From a virus: a stretch of DNA of 27,825 bases. The stretch lies in the IMG/VR virus record IMGVR_UViG_3300046820_000168, positions 1-27,825 of that record; one strand, 5' to 3'. The translations under genes and the position numbers were made by a program. Below the pieces are notes generated by a model. It made no database searches and was not told where the DNA came from. It saw nothing but the letters and a program-made list of their open reading frames with translations. Below are positions 18,801 to 25,267 of this stretch, piece after piece. Each line of letters opens with the position of its first letter. The first letter of the stretch is position 1.

Positions 18801-19252
18801 TTATTATTACTTGGGTCGTTCCATAGGATTGTTTGGTTGGCTAGGTTTCTACCGTTACTATCTATGACTTCTTCTGTGGTAGTAATAGCATTAAATTTTA
18901 AAAGGCCGCTTGCAGGAATGTTACGCTTAGGGTTGTAGGATAGTAGACGTGCTAGACGTAGAACGCTTTCACGACGTTCTGCTAGTTCAAGGAAGTTGTC
19001 GCGGGCATTTAAGTCAAATCTAAATGCTAGATTTTGACCCAAAAATGCAATAAGATCGATAAGGGCCAAGTACTCACTTGACTCAATATAATCGTTGAAA
19101 TCTTCTGGATAATTCTCACGCAGGTACGCAATCATCGTACGGCGTAAGTTGTCAAAGTCGTAACTTTGAAAGTCTGCGTTGCGGAAACTCTGGTAGATTT
19201 TCTTCCAGTCTTCTGCGGCAATTAAGCGATTTTGTCTATCTATGCTACCCAT
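15806..19252 (-). CDS. gp6: Baseplate wedge protein gp6 (enlarged)
   Basis: A homologue of T4 gp6, which dimerises to link baseplate wedges into a ring around the hub. The N-terminal 120 residues are characteristic: an acidic/aromatic start, then YLALIDLIAFLGQNLAFRFD and a 'R.ARLLSYNPKRNIPASG' stretch. FSDGVFGDLPQGNFKVYYR at about 345-362 and ITGEDYNVLPLS at about 430-441 fit the baseplate-J-like core. At 1148 residues it is far longer than T4 gp6 (about 660). The extra C-terminal part includes a perfect EF-hand-like loop at 821-832 (D, D, D, G, I, D and E in the canonical places). GAGGG lies six bases before the ATG, with a late-promoter-like octamer at 19270-19277. The gene sits between gp25 and the giant gene, as 25-6-7 would in related phages. 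Confidence 0.9.
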   Translation of the reverse strand: MGSIDRQNRLIAAEDWKKIYQSFRNADFQSYDFDNLRRTMIAYLRENYPEDFNDYIESSEYLALIDLIAFLGQNLAFRFDLNARDNFLELAERRESVLRLARLLSYNPKRNIPASGLLKFNAITTTEEVIDSNGRNLANQTILWNDPSNNNWYEQFIKVINASMSETVQFGRPQDRAVLSGVTTEQYRFNATNTEVPTYSFNKNIDGRNMEFDIVSSVFKNSTTVYEEAPFPGNNLAFLYRDDGGGPASSNTGFFVHFRQGSLQQGTFNVARPNPNEAVDLEATGINNTDVWLYGLDAIGIESTAWTQVEALTGNNIIYNSTQKGNRKIYAVQSRTGDRVRLVFSDGVFGDLPQGNFKVYYRVSNGLTYKISPSSIKSVTIDIPYISRRGREETLTVTLGLKYTVTNASSAETSDSIKQNAPGTYYTQNRMITGEDYNVLPLSISQEILKVKAVNRVSSGISRYFDLKDATGKYSSTNLFGTDGIIYKENFTEKFNFSFATKSEIEGVVTNQIVPILKKKTIYDFYLDNFPDINLGTPFLAWNRISKATNLSTGYLSNNTTGEPRTLGAFTSSNLRFIINDSLLKFVPPPGYRAFDTKNNLIANADPVKQGEKSYVWTKVVNITGSGVYGADNVLANGEGPVKLNEVLPTGAELQSIIPKFVKEFSDSVRTRIFDLIFAQKEFGLRYDTNDNSWKIVTESNIDKISNFSLGKTGDISNQQLDASWLILFETDGEVYTVTHRSTRYVFESVKEVRFFYDSADKIYDTNTGKIVKDKVAVLGINTKPLDDFPLGKDYDWEIIDEFKGADGYIDSKKISITFTDRDEDGVIDDPEIFDRIVEPDLETTKKIIFQQRRTGIDGVTDYYYISNNNDLILTYDTQTDIDTSLQTGIADGQLVYLLDEKLVKKFVRNGLPQFQVTNEYRGFFGRGDLKFQYVHSADSSARLDPSATNIMDVYVLTKSYDTDYRRWIRKEVDSKPLPPSSDALFVNFGSKLQKIKAVSDEVIYHPVKYKEVFGSTAPLSLQATFKVVKSGSVAVSDSDIKLSVINAINEFFAIENWEFGDTFFFTELTTYIMNKVAPNISNIVIVPKDQNLSFGSLYEIKSNADEIFISSATVNDVEIISEITATRIRASGSVSTSLNNNNGIQSA

Positions 19253-19262
19253 ATATGGCCCT

Positions 19263-19282
19263 CACACATTATTTATCGTGTG
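19263..19282 (-). repeat. Inverted repeat CACAC/GTGTG framing the gp6 late-promoter-like octamer
   Basis: Perfect 5-base arms at 19263-19267 and 19278-19282 enclose ten bases that contain GATAAATA on the minus strand. The right end of the structure touches the GAGGG ribosome-binding site of gp6 at 19259-19263. In DNA this could be a short palindromic protein site. In read-through RNA it could form a weak hairpin beside the ribosome-binding site. Short arms make chance possible. Confidence 0.4.
19270..19277 (-). promoter_or_regulatory. Late-promoter-like octamer GATAAATA upstream of gp6
   Basis: The minus strand reads GATAAATA, seven of eight to T4 TATAAATA, in the 50-base gap between gp25 and gp6, the longest gap in the leftward unit. 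A start about six bases downstream would leave a leader of about 12 bases with GAGGG six bases before the gp6 ATG. Location and spacing support a real late promoter; the mismatch and AT richness limit certainty. Confidence 0.5.
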
Positions 19283-19302
19283 CGAAAAAGTGGGTAGTTA
19301 AT

Positions 19303-19737
19303 TTAAAGAATGCTGTTGTCTTGATCAAATCTGTAGCGTAGGCTTTCAGAAATGTTGTATGGCAAGTATGTTAGTTCACACTCAATTTGAATACCACTTT
19401 CATATTCACTAACAACAATATTTGAAACTTGTACTCGAGGATCGTAATTAATAATAGTAGTTACATCTTCTAGTATAAGTTGTTTAACATCTTCTGTTAG
19501 CGGCTCAAACAAGATATCCCAAATAATAGTACCAAATCTGGGATTTTCTAGTTTTTCACCTTTACGTATGTGAAAATGATTGATCAAGTCTTGCTTGATT
19601 AGTGCAATGTCGTAAAGAGCAAAAGATCCGGCTTCTGCGACCGTGCTGATACCTCTATAGGTACGACTAGTCACTATGCTAGTGTCCTTGCTAGATGGGA
19701 TTTTAATTCTAGATATTAAGTTCTTTTCAACATTCAT
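19303..19737 (-). CDS. gp25: Baseplate wedge protein gp25 (gp25/TssE family)
   Basis: 144 residues, close to T4 gp25 (132). It has the family core: LINHFHIRKGEKLENPRFG at about 51-69, then IIWDILFEPLTEDV at 71-84, and a C-terminal beta hairpin ending SESLRYRFDQD. The 'G E...PRFG...LFEP' arrangement is the hallmark of the gp25/TssE lysozyme-like fold, which has no enzyme activity in T4. In the baseplate gp25 forms the wedge core with gp6 and gp53 and helps start sheath assembly. The ATG at 19737 lies eight bases after the gp5 stop; there is no clear Shine-Dalgarno, so translation is probably coupled to gp5. The stretch before it contains AATAAATA, but too close to the ATG to be a useful promoter. 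Confidence 0.93.
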   Translation of the reverse strand: MNVEKNLISRIKIPSSKDTSIVTSRTYRGISTVAEAGSFALYDIALIKQDLINHFHIRKGEKLENPRFGTIIWDILFEPLTEDVKQLILEDVTTIINYDPRVQVSNIVVSEYESGIQIECELTYLPYNISESLRYRFDQDNSIL

Positions 19738-19745
19738 ATGTTTAT

Positions 19746-21113
19746 TTATTTGCCAATTTTTCTAAAAGTGTCCATGGTCTTAATTAATTTGCCGTCTTTA
19801 GGTTTGGCGTCCGGCGTGTGGCCTGCTGGATTTAAGTTTTCATGGCCACTCCATGGTTCTGCTTGTGGGACTCTTCCCGGTTTGTCGCCTGATCCTGCTG
19901 AGGCTGCGGCTGGTCCGTTCATGTGTATTTGTGCGGCTGTTTCTAAATGGTTGCCGCCACTGTTAATGTGTGTAGTTCCGCTGGTTGTAATCTTGGTATC
20001 AGCACCACTTACTACTTCCATGTCTGCGCCGCTGTCTAAGTGCATTTTGTCACCACTAAGGATATTAACTTTACGTCCAGCACTCATGTTAATATCTCTG
20101 TCAGCAGTAATGTTTAAATCATTTTTAGTATGCAAACTAATGCTGTCTGCGGCATAGATATCAATTTTACCGTTACTAGTAAGTTCAATCCAGGTTGTTC
20201 CTCTAGCATTGCCAATGTAAATCAAATCTTCAGTATTGTGTAAAAGAATTTGATGCCCAGTACGTGTACGAATTCTAACTAATTCATTTTGTGGCAATGT
20301 TGGATCACCTTCTTCACCGTTTTCAACACTGGCATATTCTGGAGGACCTTCGCTGGCTGGAGTTTTTCTTAACATTGTTGGATCACCGTCGTCCATAACA
20401 AATGTTGATCCGCCTAGTCTGCTGACAAAAGCACCTGACACTTTACTTTCATGGTAACCAATTGTTCCTGTTTTTGCACCTGACCTACGATCTACAGGGC
20501 CAGGCGTACTCCAACCATAGACATTACTAGGCATATCTCTTCTAGCACTAGAAGTTGTTGTGCCTCTAATTTCGTCTGTGGCTAGTCCTTGCGCACCTAT
20601 AACTGAGTCAAACGGATGTACAGGTTTTTTAATTTGTGTCGTATCTTTTTGTACGTTTTCGTTAGTTCGTTTATTAAACTCGGCTACTACTTTTTTACCT
20701 TTACTTGTGTCGTTGTGCATCTCTGTGGCAGCAAGTCCTGGTATCATAAAGTTCATGTACTCGTCTTGTACACAACCAATCCAATAACCTTGTTTAATAT
20801 CACCTTCGACAAACACTACTAAAACTAAAGATCCTACATCGGGCGGAACTGCCCAGAATCCATAACTCTTTTGTGTACTTCCGTAGTCGTTGTTTAGGTC
20901 AGTGTGTTGTATATTTGTAACACCGTAGAAAGGACTTAGGTACTTTACTGGTATAGATTGCCCTTGTCTATTGTGAGTATTACCAACTTCTCTTAAAAGT
21001 TGTACTTGAAGTGTTCCCATGTATTTGGGATCAATATTACTTACGACCCTTGCTAGATATGGGCCTCCATCAAATTTACTTGATTGTTCCGACGATCTTT
21101 CTATTTCAGGCAT
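19746..21113 (-). CDS. gp5: gp5-like baseplate spike: OB-fold plus beta-helix, no lysozyme domain
   Basis: 455 residues. Positions about 17-125 form an OB-fold-type domain as in T4 gp5 and VgrG (ARVVSNIDPKYMGTLQVQLL, then YGFWAVPPDVGSLVLVVFVE and GYWIGCVQ). Positions about 280-310 (VRIRTRTGHQILLHNTED) lead into a needle of short repeats at about 305-400 (NGKIDIYAADSISLHTKND, LNITADRDINMSAGRKVNIL), the triple-stranded beta-helix of membrane-piercing spikes. T4 gp5 has a lysozyme domain between these parts. Here the 125-280 linker shows no lysozyme motifs and is rich in Gly, Ser, Thr and Arg. The tail RVPQAEPWSGHENLNP at about 414-429 may cap the spike. The start overlaps the hub stop by one base (TAATG), so the two are translationally coupled. 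Trimer formation and membrane piercing are inferred from the family. Confidence 0.88.
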   Translation of the reverse strand: MPEIERSSEQSSKFDGGPYLARVVSNIDPKYMGTLQVQLLREVGNTHNRQGQSIPVKYLSPFYGVTNIQHTDLNNDYGSTQKSYGFWAVPPDVGSLVLVVFVEGDIKQGYWIGCVQDEYMNFMIPGLAATEMHNDTSKGKKVVAEFNKRTNENVQKDTTQIKKPVHPFDSVIGAQGLATDEIRGTTTSSARRDMPSNVYGWSTPGPVDRRSGAKTGTIGYHESKVSGAFVSRLGGSTFVMDDGDPTMLRKTPASEGPPEYASVENGEEGDPTLPQNELVRIRTRTGHQILLHNTEDLIYIGNARGTTWIELTSNGKIDIYAADSISLHTKNDLNITADRDINMSAGRKVNILSGDKMHLDSGADMEVVSGADTKITTSGTTHINSGGNHLETAAQIHMNGPAAASAGSGDKPGRVPQAEPWSGHENLNPAGHTPDAKPKDGKLIKTMDTFRKIGK

Positions 21114-24043
21114 TATGGCACCATCCAGTCACTTGTAAACATTTGTTTTCTTTCAGCATCGGTCATTGTTGGAGAAGCAGAGTTGGCGGCCACTGTTGTA
21201 GTCTTATTGGTTTCACTTGTATTATTTGGGTTTGCTGTTGCGCGGCCACCACTATTATACAAACCGGTACCATCGTATAACTCGCCAGTTTCTGTGTTTC
21301 TTCTAAGATTACTTACTTGTCCAGTTTCATCTACAATTTCTTCGCTGCCGCCGGCATACGGTGCGGCTGCTTCGTTTTCTGATATTGCCTCTGCAGATTG
21401 TTTTTTTCTACGTTGAAGTTTTAATTCTTGTGTGAATTTACCTCGTTGGAATCTGTGTGTAACAAAATTAACTTTATACAAACCGCTGAACTGATCAACA
21501 ATTTCTGTATCACCAAAACTCATTATTCCTGTGTCCTGATCGTAATCCAACGGTGTTCTAAAATTAATAATAATATCAACTTCTCCGCTTTGATAATCCA
21601 TTGCGTTAGTATCTGTAACATTAAATCTTCCAGATCCTCTATTACTAAAGTTGCCTAGCCCGCTATCTGCTAGGAAATAAGGATCACCTATGATTGTCAT
21701 TGTTGCAGTTACTAGGTCAGTTTCACTCTCATTTAATGCACGTTGAAACTGTTTAGCAATTAATGTCTTATGATCTTCTGCTGTAGTTCCGCCGTCGTTG
21801 GGGTCTACTTTTAAATTTTTACCTGCTCTATCATTGCCAGATAAAACTTCTTTAGCCACCGGAGTGTTATCTGGTGTTTTAGGTGCGGTATTACTTTGTG
21901 TTGTTGCACTGTATTGCCCGCTATTAAAAGTTTGTTTGTTTTGCTTATTTTGGTCGCTGGCTACTGTATTAAAGAATGCTTGTTTAAATTCTATTTCAAA
22001 GTTTAAAACTTCTGTATTCCTTCCAGTGTAGATATAATCATACACTTTTGCGGCTTCACTCTTTAACTTATCGTAACCTTTAACTAATGCACTAGGAGCA
22101 GATGATTTTTCGCTGTGCGCTTTGTAAGGAACAATTTTAAAAATTAAAAGTTTAGGTTGGCTATTATTACCAATGTTACCTTCTTTAGGTGTTTGATAAT
22201 CAACTTGTGTTTCGATCCTGAACCAGTTAACCATGCCTATCTCGTCAACTTTGTTAGTTTCTAATGCATTTTTACAGTATTTGCTGTTTATCAAAATACT
22301 AGATATTGCATTAATAATACTTGTACCTTGACTGTATATAAATTGTCTAGTTTTAGCATCATAGACTACTTTGTTTCTAGCAACAGGTTTCTTTGGATCT
22401 TCTTGAACATCATTCTGCTTATTAACTTTACTTTCGCCAGATGTTGTATTATCAAAATCCATTTCACTTAAACCAATTTCATTAAGTGTTTCAGTATCTT
22501 GAATTAAGTTACTAGCACTGTCGTTTCTACTAACTGTTATAACTTGAGTAGTACCCTGACTAGTTGCTGAGCCGTTAGAGTCTTGTCCTTCACCCTCAAG
22601 AACATTAGAATTATCTACTTTAGGAAATACTATAACAATTTCGTCAAAGGCTGTTGGTGACTTTTCTTTTTCTGCAAATTCTTGTAGTCGTTTATTAAGA
22701 ACTGTTTGAAGACTGAACTCGCCTGTTTGTAAAACCTCTTGCACAGTTTTACCGCTAACTGCAATATCAACCTCAAACAATCTATAATTGTTATCAAGAG
22801 GCAGTTCGTTTGACGGATGTCCTTTTACTGTATAGCGGGCGCCACCGTGTTTTACTGTCATTGCAATATCTTTAATTGTTATAGGAATATTGCGAGTAGT
22901 GTTTGGTATTGTTATCGGATCACCGTTGTCATCAAATCCAATAAATTCTATTGTTACTAAAAATACAGCATTTAAATATCCGTTGGGCCAGTCATTTTTT
23001 CTAGCGGCTAGTTCGCATGCCTGTAAAAATACTCCCATACTGTATGGTTCGACAACTTCAAATGTAACATCAGTTGCATTACTACCTTTAGTTTGTTGGT
23101 TGAAGGTAATAATAGAATTCATGTCGAAATTGTCTATATAGAAATCATATTGCCCGCTAGGATTATCTCTAGTCGTCATTGCAGTTTCTTGACTTCGAGA
23201 CCCTGCGCCTGCACTTCTTAAAACAATTTCTCCAAGATCGCCTGCCTTATAAGTATTCTTTGGATCTCTATGTGCATCTGCTGTAATACAACTTAAAGTG
23301 AATACTGCATTAAATTTAGAAAACGCAGACAACGGATTAGGAAATGGTACTGGAATATCTTCTACTGGATTAGAAGCACCTATTGTTACCGTATTAGGTA
23401 TTCTAGTCTCGCCTAACTTTCTGTCCGAACCATTGTAAACTGTACGTTTATCAGGAGTATTACTTCGAGGAACTGTAGACGATGCTGTTGGTCTATCAGG
23501 CGGAACTCCTGTGGCTGCACCATTAACAGCCTTAGATGCTCCTTTAAAATAAGCAGAACCAGAAGTACCGTTGGCATCTGTCTTGAGTAGTTTTCCGTTT
23601 GCAACAGCGCCTGCACCAAGCAAGTGTGATGCGGCACCATACCCAGCAATTTGATCAGGCGGAGTATCAGGAGTAATAACTCCCTTTTTACTTAGAGTAC
23701 TAAAATTTTGTTCAGACAGTCTATCAAATGCTTGGTCTTGTAGTTGTCTATTATTTAGGTAGGCCTGTTTGCCTCCAGGGATAGTCCAGTTAGAATCGTC
23801 TTCGAGTAACCTCTTGTGTGCGGCGGCTCGTTCTGCTTGTGTTCGACCAAGACTGCCATAGTCTGTTACAACACCAGGTTTAATTAATCCCTGTGCTTGT
23901 AATGCTTGCGCACCAAACTGATAGGCGCCAATATAACCAAAAGGATTTTCAATTTGATAATTGCCGCCACTTTCTTTGTTCCTGACAAAATTACGATACT
24001 TTTCGTAATTGTCGGCACCCATGGTGTTTTGCATCTTACTCAT
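21113..24043 (-). CDS. Baseplate hub protein with N-terminal lysozyme/transglycosylase-like domain
   Basis: 976 residues. Positions about 10-150 look like a peptidoglycan lytic domain: NKESGGNYQIENPFGYIGAYQFG with Glu24 in an 'ESGG.Y' motif and G-A-Y-Q-F-G at 39-44, followed by a helical part and GYGAASHLLGAG at 134-145. A Pro/Ser/Thr-rich linker (170-235) leads to a beta-rich body from about 240 (FNAVFTLSCITADAHRDPKN, YDFYIDNFDMNSIITF). Low-complexity Asn/Gln/Ser/Thr linkers lie near 490-580 and 720-780, and the C-terminus (from about 910) is also Gly/Asn/Thr-rich. By position (before gp5) and size the body probably takes the place of the T4 gp27 hub ring, though no gp27 motif can be shown by eye. 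AGGA lies ten bases before the ATG, three bases after the gp53 stop. A second Met at residue 4 is a possible alternative start. Confidence 0.75.
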   Translation of the reverse strand: MSKMQNTMGADNYEKYRNFVRNKESGGNYQIENPFGYIGAYQFGAQALQAQGLIKPGVVTDYGSLGRTQAERAAAHKRLLEDDSNWTIPGGKQAYLNNRQLQDQAFDRLSEQNFSTLSKKGVITPDTPPDQIAGYGAASHLLGAGAVANGKLLKTDANGTSGSAYFKGASKAVNGAATGVPPDRPTASSTVPRSNTPDKRTVYNGSDRKLGETRIPNTVTIGASNPVEDIPVPFPNPLSAFSKFNAVFTLSCITADAHRDPKNTYKAGDLGEIVLRSAGAGSRSQETAMTTRDNPSGQYDFYIDNFDMNSIITFNQQTKGSNATDVTFEVVEPYSMGVFLQACELAARKNDWPNGYLNAVFLVTIEFIGFDDNGDPITIPNTTRNIPITIKDIAMTVKHGGARYTVKGHPSNELPLDNNYRLFEVDIAVSGKTVQEVLQTGEFSLQTVLNKRLQEFAEKEKSPTAFDEIVIVFPKVDNSNVLEGEGQDSNGSATSQGTTQVITVSRNDSASNLIQDTETLNEIGLSEMDFDNTTSGESKVNKQNDVQEDPKKPVARNKVVYDAKTRQFIYSQGTSIINAISSILINSKYCKNALETNKVDEIGMVNWFRIETQVDYQTPKEGNIGNNSQPKLLIFKIVPYKAHSEKSSAPSALVKGYDKLKSEAAKVYDYIYTGRNTEVLNFEIEFKQAFFNTVASDQNKQNKQTFNSGQYSATTQSNTAPKTPDNTPVAKEVLSGNDRAGKNLKVDPNDGGTTAEDHKTLIAKQFQRALNESETDLVTATMTIIGDPYFLADSGLGNFSNRGSGRFNVTDTNAMDYQSGEVDIIINFRTPLDYDQDTGIMSFGDTEIVDQFSGLYKVNFVTHRFQRGKFTQELKLQRRKKQSAEAISENEAAAPYAGGSEEIVDETGQVSNLRRNTETGELYDGTGLYNSGGRATANPNNTSETNKTTTVAANSASPTMTDAERKQMFTSDWMVP

Positions 24044-24046
24044 GGA

Positions 24047-24349
24047 TTACAGTCCTAATAACTTAAACAACCCCGACTTTTTAGGAACATAGATTTCTAC
24101 ACCTGATCTAAAATCAAATATAGGATCTCTAATTACATCTAAATTTCGTTGAGCAAACACCCACCATAGTTTAGGTGTGTCATACAAATAGTTTGCCAAC
24201 AAGTCTGGTCTATAATTAAACTGTGGCTCAATTTCATAGAGGATGTCATCATCTTCTGCGGCTACTGGTCTGATAGCAAAGTAGTCAAGGTAGCCTGACT
24301 TTAGTCTAGTCTTGCTCCATGGGCTTGTATTAGAATATTTTGCAGGCAT
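24047..24349 (-). CDS. gp53: Baseplate wedge protein gp53
   Basis: 100 residues, shorter than T4 gp53 (about 196). The conserved centre is clear: FNYRPDLLANYLYDTPKLWW at 44-63 followed by VFAQRN at 64-69 and the C-terminal DFRSGVEIYVPKK at 79-91. This matches the LysM-like gp53 family, where an aromatic-rich helix is followed by 'G..i.iP'. In T4, gp53 is a wedge subunit that clamps neighbouring wedges around the hub. AAAGGA lies eight bases before the ATG. The start codon shares one base with the gp48-like stop (TAATG), indicating coupled translation. The N-terminal half of the T4 protein seems absent. Confidence 0.85.
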   Translation of the reverse strand: MPAKYSNTSPWSKTRLKSGYLDYFAIRPVAAEDDDILYEIEPQFNYRPDLLANYLYDTPKLWWVFAQRNLDVIRDPIFDFRSGVEIYVPKKSGLFKLLGL

Positions 24350-25185
24350 TAAATGAATCCTTTATCAAAAATATAATTACCTTTAACAAAGTCTTGCAAG
24401 TTAAAGTTCCTAACTGCCTCTCTGCTGTACACTGGCATAAGTGTTATATTGATTGTACTCTTAACAGGTACATATCCAACACCGTCCATGTCAAAGTCTG
24501 CATTTTCAACAGACTGATTACCAACAAATTTGCTCGGAATGTAGTCTACGTCTTTGGGCATTTCAACTGAAAAGTTTGTAACAACTACAGGAACATTGTT
24601 GAATACAAAATCCCCGTAGCCGTTAAGTTTTAACACTGGCGGTGGTGCTCCTGCATTTTCAGTATTCTCACCAAAGTACATTTTTGTAACGCTACGTAGA
24701 AAATGTACTGATGCTATCCAATATGCGGCATCGTCGCTGTTCTCACAGTAAAAGTCCCCAGTGATACTAATCTTTTCCAATTTACTATTTTCATAAGACG
24801 AAAAAGAATAATTATTGTGTATAGGATCCATTGCAGAGTAGCCGGCTTGATGACTCAAGTTAATTACCGGTGTAAACGGAAAAACAAATTTTCCTATCGT
24901 AGTTAGCGGTTTAAGCACTTTGCTTTCGCTATAAGATCCACCTGGAATACTCAAACTTACACGCCAGTCTTTGGCTTCTGTACTAGCAAAAGTTGCCGAA
25001 GCATTTTGTGTACCAGACTTTGGTTGTGCTCCTTTAGGTAAAAATGCACTAATTGGTCCTGATGCAAGTCTGCTAATGTTGCCAATTAGGCCAGCACCTG
25101 CTTGTATTGCCGAGCCGGCTCGACCCCCAAGTGTACCTCCAAGTTTATTAGCACCTTGGACGAAATTATCTAGATTAAATGGCAT
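24349..25185 (-). CDS. gp48: Tail-tube initiator / baseplate cap protein, gp48-like
   Basis: 278 residues. The first 50 residues are Gly/Ala-rich with a helix-prone, weakly hydrophobic character (GANKLGGTLGGRAGSAIQAG). From about 72 the protein is beta-rich, with DWRVSLSIPGGSY, FVFPFTPVINLSHQAGY and YENSKLEKISITGDFYCEN, as expected of the tail-tube-like fold shared by T4 gp48, gp54 and gp19. A 'Y..N..PV.VtnF....P.dVDYIP' stretch at about 193-216 also fits. T4 gp48 is about 364 and gp54 about 320 residues; which of the two this replaces cannot be settled by eye. It is the first gene of the leftward unit, with GGAG (25196-25199) ten bases before the ATG and a late-promoter-like octamer at 25208-25215. 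Confidence 0.7.
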   Translation of the reverse strand: MPFNLDNFVQGANKLGGTLGGRAGSAIQAGAGLIGNISRLASGPISAFLPKGAQPKSGTQNASATFASTEAKDWRVSLSIPGGSYSESKVLKPLTTIGKFVFPFTPVINLSHQAGYSAMDPIHNNYSFSSYENSKLEKISITGDFYCENSDDAAYWIASVHFLRSVTKMYFGENTENAGAPPPVLKLNGYGDFVFNNVPVVVTNFSVEMPKDVDYIPSKFVGNQSVENADFDMDGVGYVPVKSTINITLMPVYSREAVRNFNLQDFVKGNYIFDKGFI

Positions 25186-25207
25186 ATTTGGCTATCTCCG
25201 TTACACA

Positions 25208-25215
25208 TATTTATT
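25208..25215 (-). promoter_or_regulatory. Late promoter AATAAATA driving the baseplate gene unit
   Basis: The minus strand reads AATAAATA, seven of eight to T4 TATAAATA, 22 bases before the gp48-like ATG. A start about six bases downstream leaves room for GGAG at 25196-25199. It stands at the head of a nine-gene structural unit, where a late promoter is expected. Its first two bases overlap the -35 box of the divergent gp55 promoter. Confidence 0.6.
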
Positions 25216-25242
25216 GACTTTTAAAAGTGCTGAGTTTATTAT
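25214..25242 (+). promoter_or_regulatory. sigma70-type promoter of gp55 (TTGACT, 17 bases, TATTAT)
   Basis: TTGACT at 25214-25219 (five of six to TTGACA), a 17-base spacer, and TATTAT at 25237-25242 (five of six to TATAAT). The predicted start near 25249 would give a leader of about 19 bases containing GGAG (25251-25254). This would let host polymerase express gp55 before the late genes. The 13 bases between GGAG and the ATG at 25268 are longer than usual. Confidence 0.6.
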
Positions 25243-25267
25243 ATGCTAGAGGAGTTCCATAAGAATA

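Noticed and set aside
19743-19750. AATAAATA octamer on the minus strand before gp25
   Set aside because: Same octamer as the other late-promoter candidates, but it ends five bases before the ATG, so transcription would begin at or inside the start codon. It also overlaps the gp5 stop and lies in a simple AAAT run.
19738-20157. 139-codon plus-strand frame with hydrophobic stretches
   Set aside because: Antisense to the spike gene; the hydrophobic look comes from the reverse complement of the Gly/Ala/Asp-rich beta-helix repeats.
21084-21416. Plus-strand frame rich in Val/Leu resembling a membrane protein
   Set aside because: Antisense to the hub gene's Asn/Thr-rich C-terminus, whose reverse complement naturally encodes hydrophobic residues. 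No promoter or ribosome-binding site.
23413-23649. 78-codon minus-strand frame inside the hub gene
   Set aside because: Out of frame with the hub protein and fully inside it, without its own ribosome-binding site or recognisable motif.
24463-24498. DFDMDG in the gp48-like protein as a second calcium loop
   Set aside because: Loop positions 1, 3 and 5 are acidic, but position 9 is Tyr and position 12 is not acidic, so the canonical EF-hand pattern is broken.
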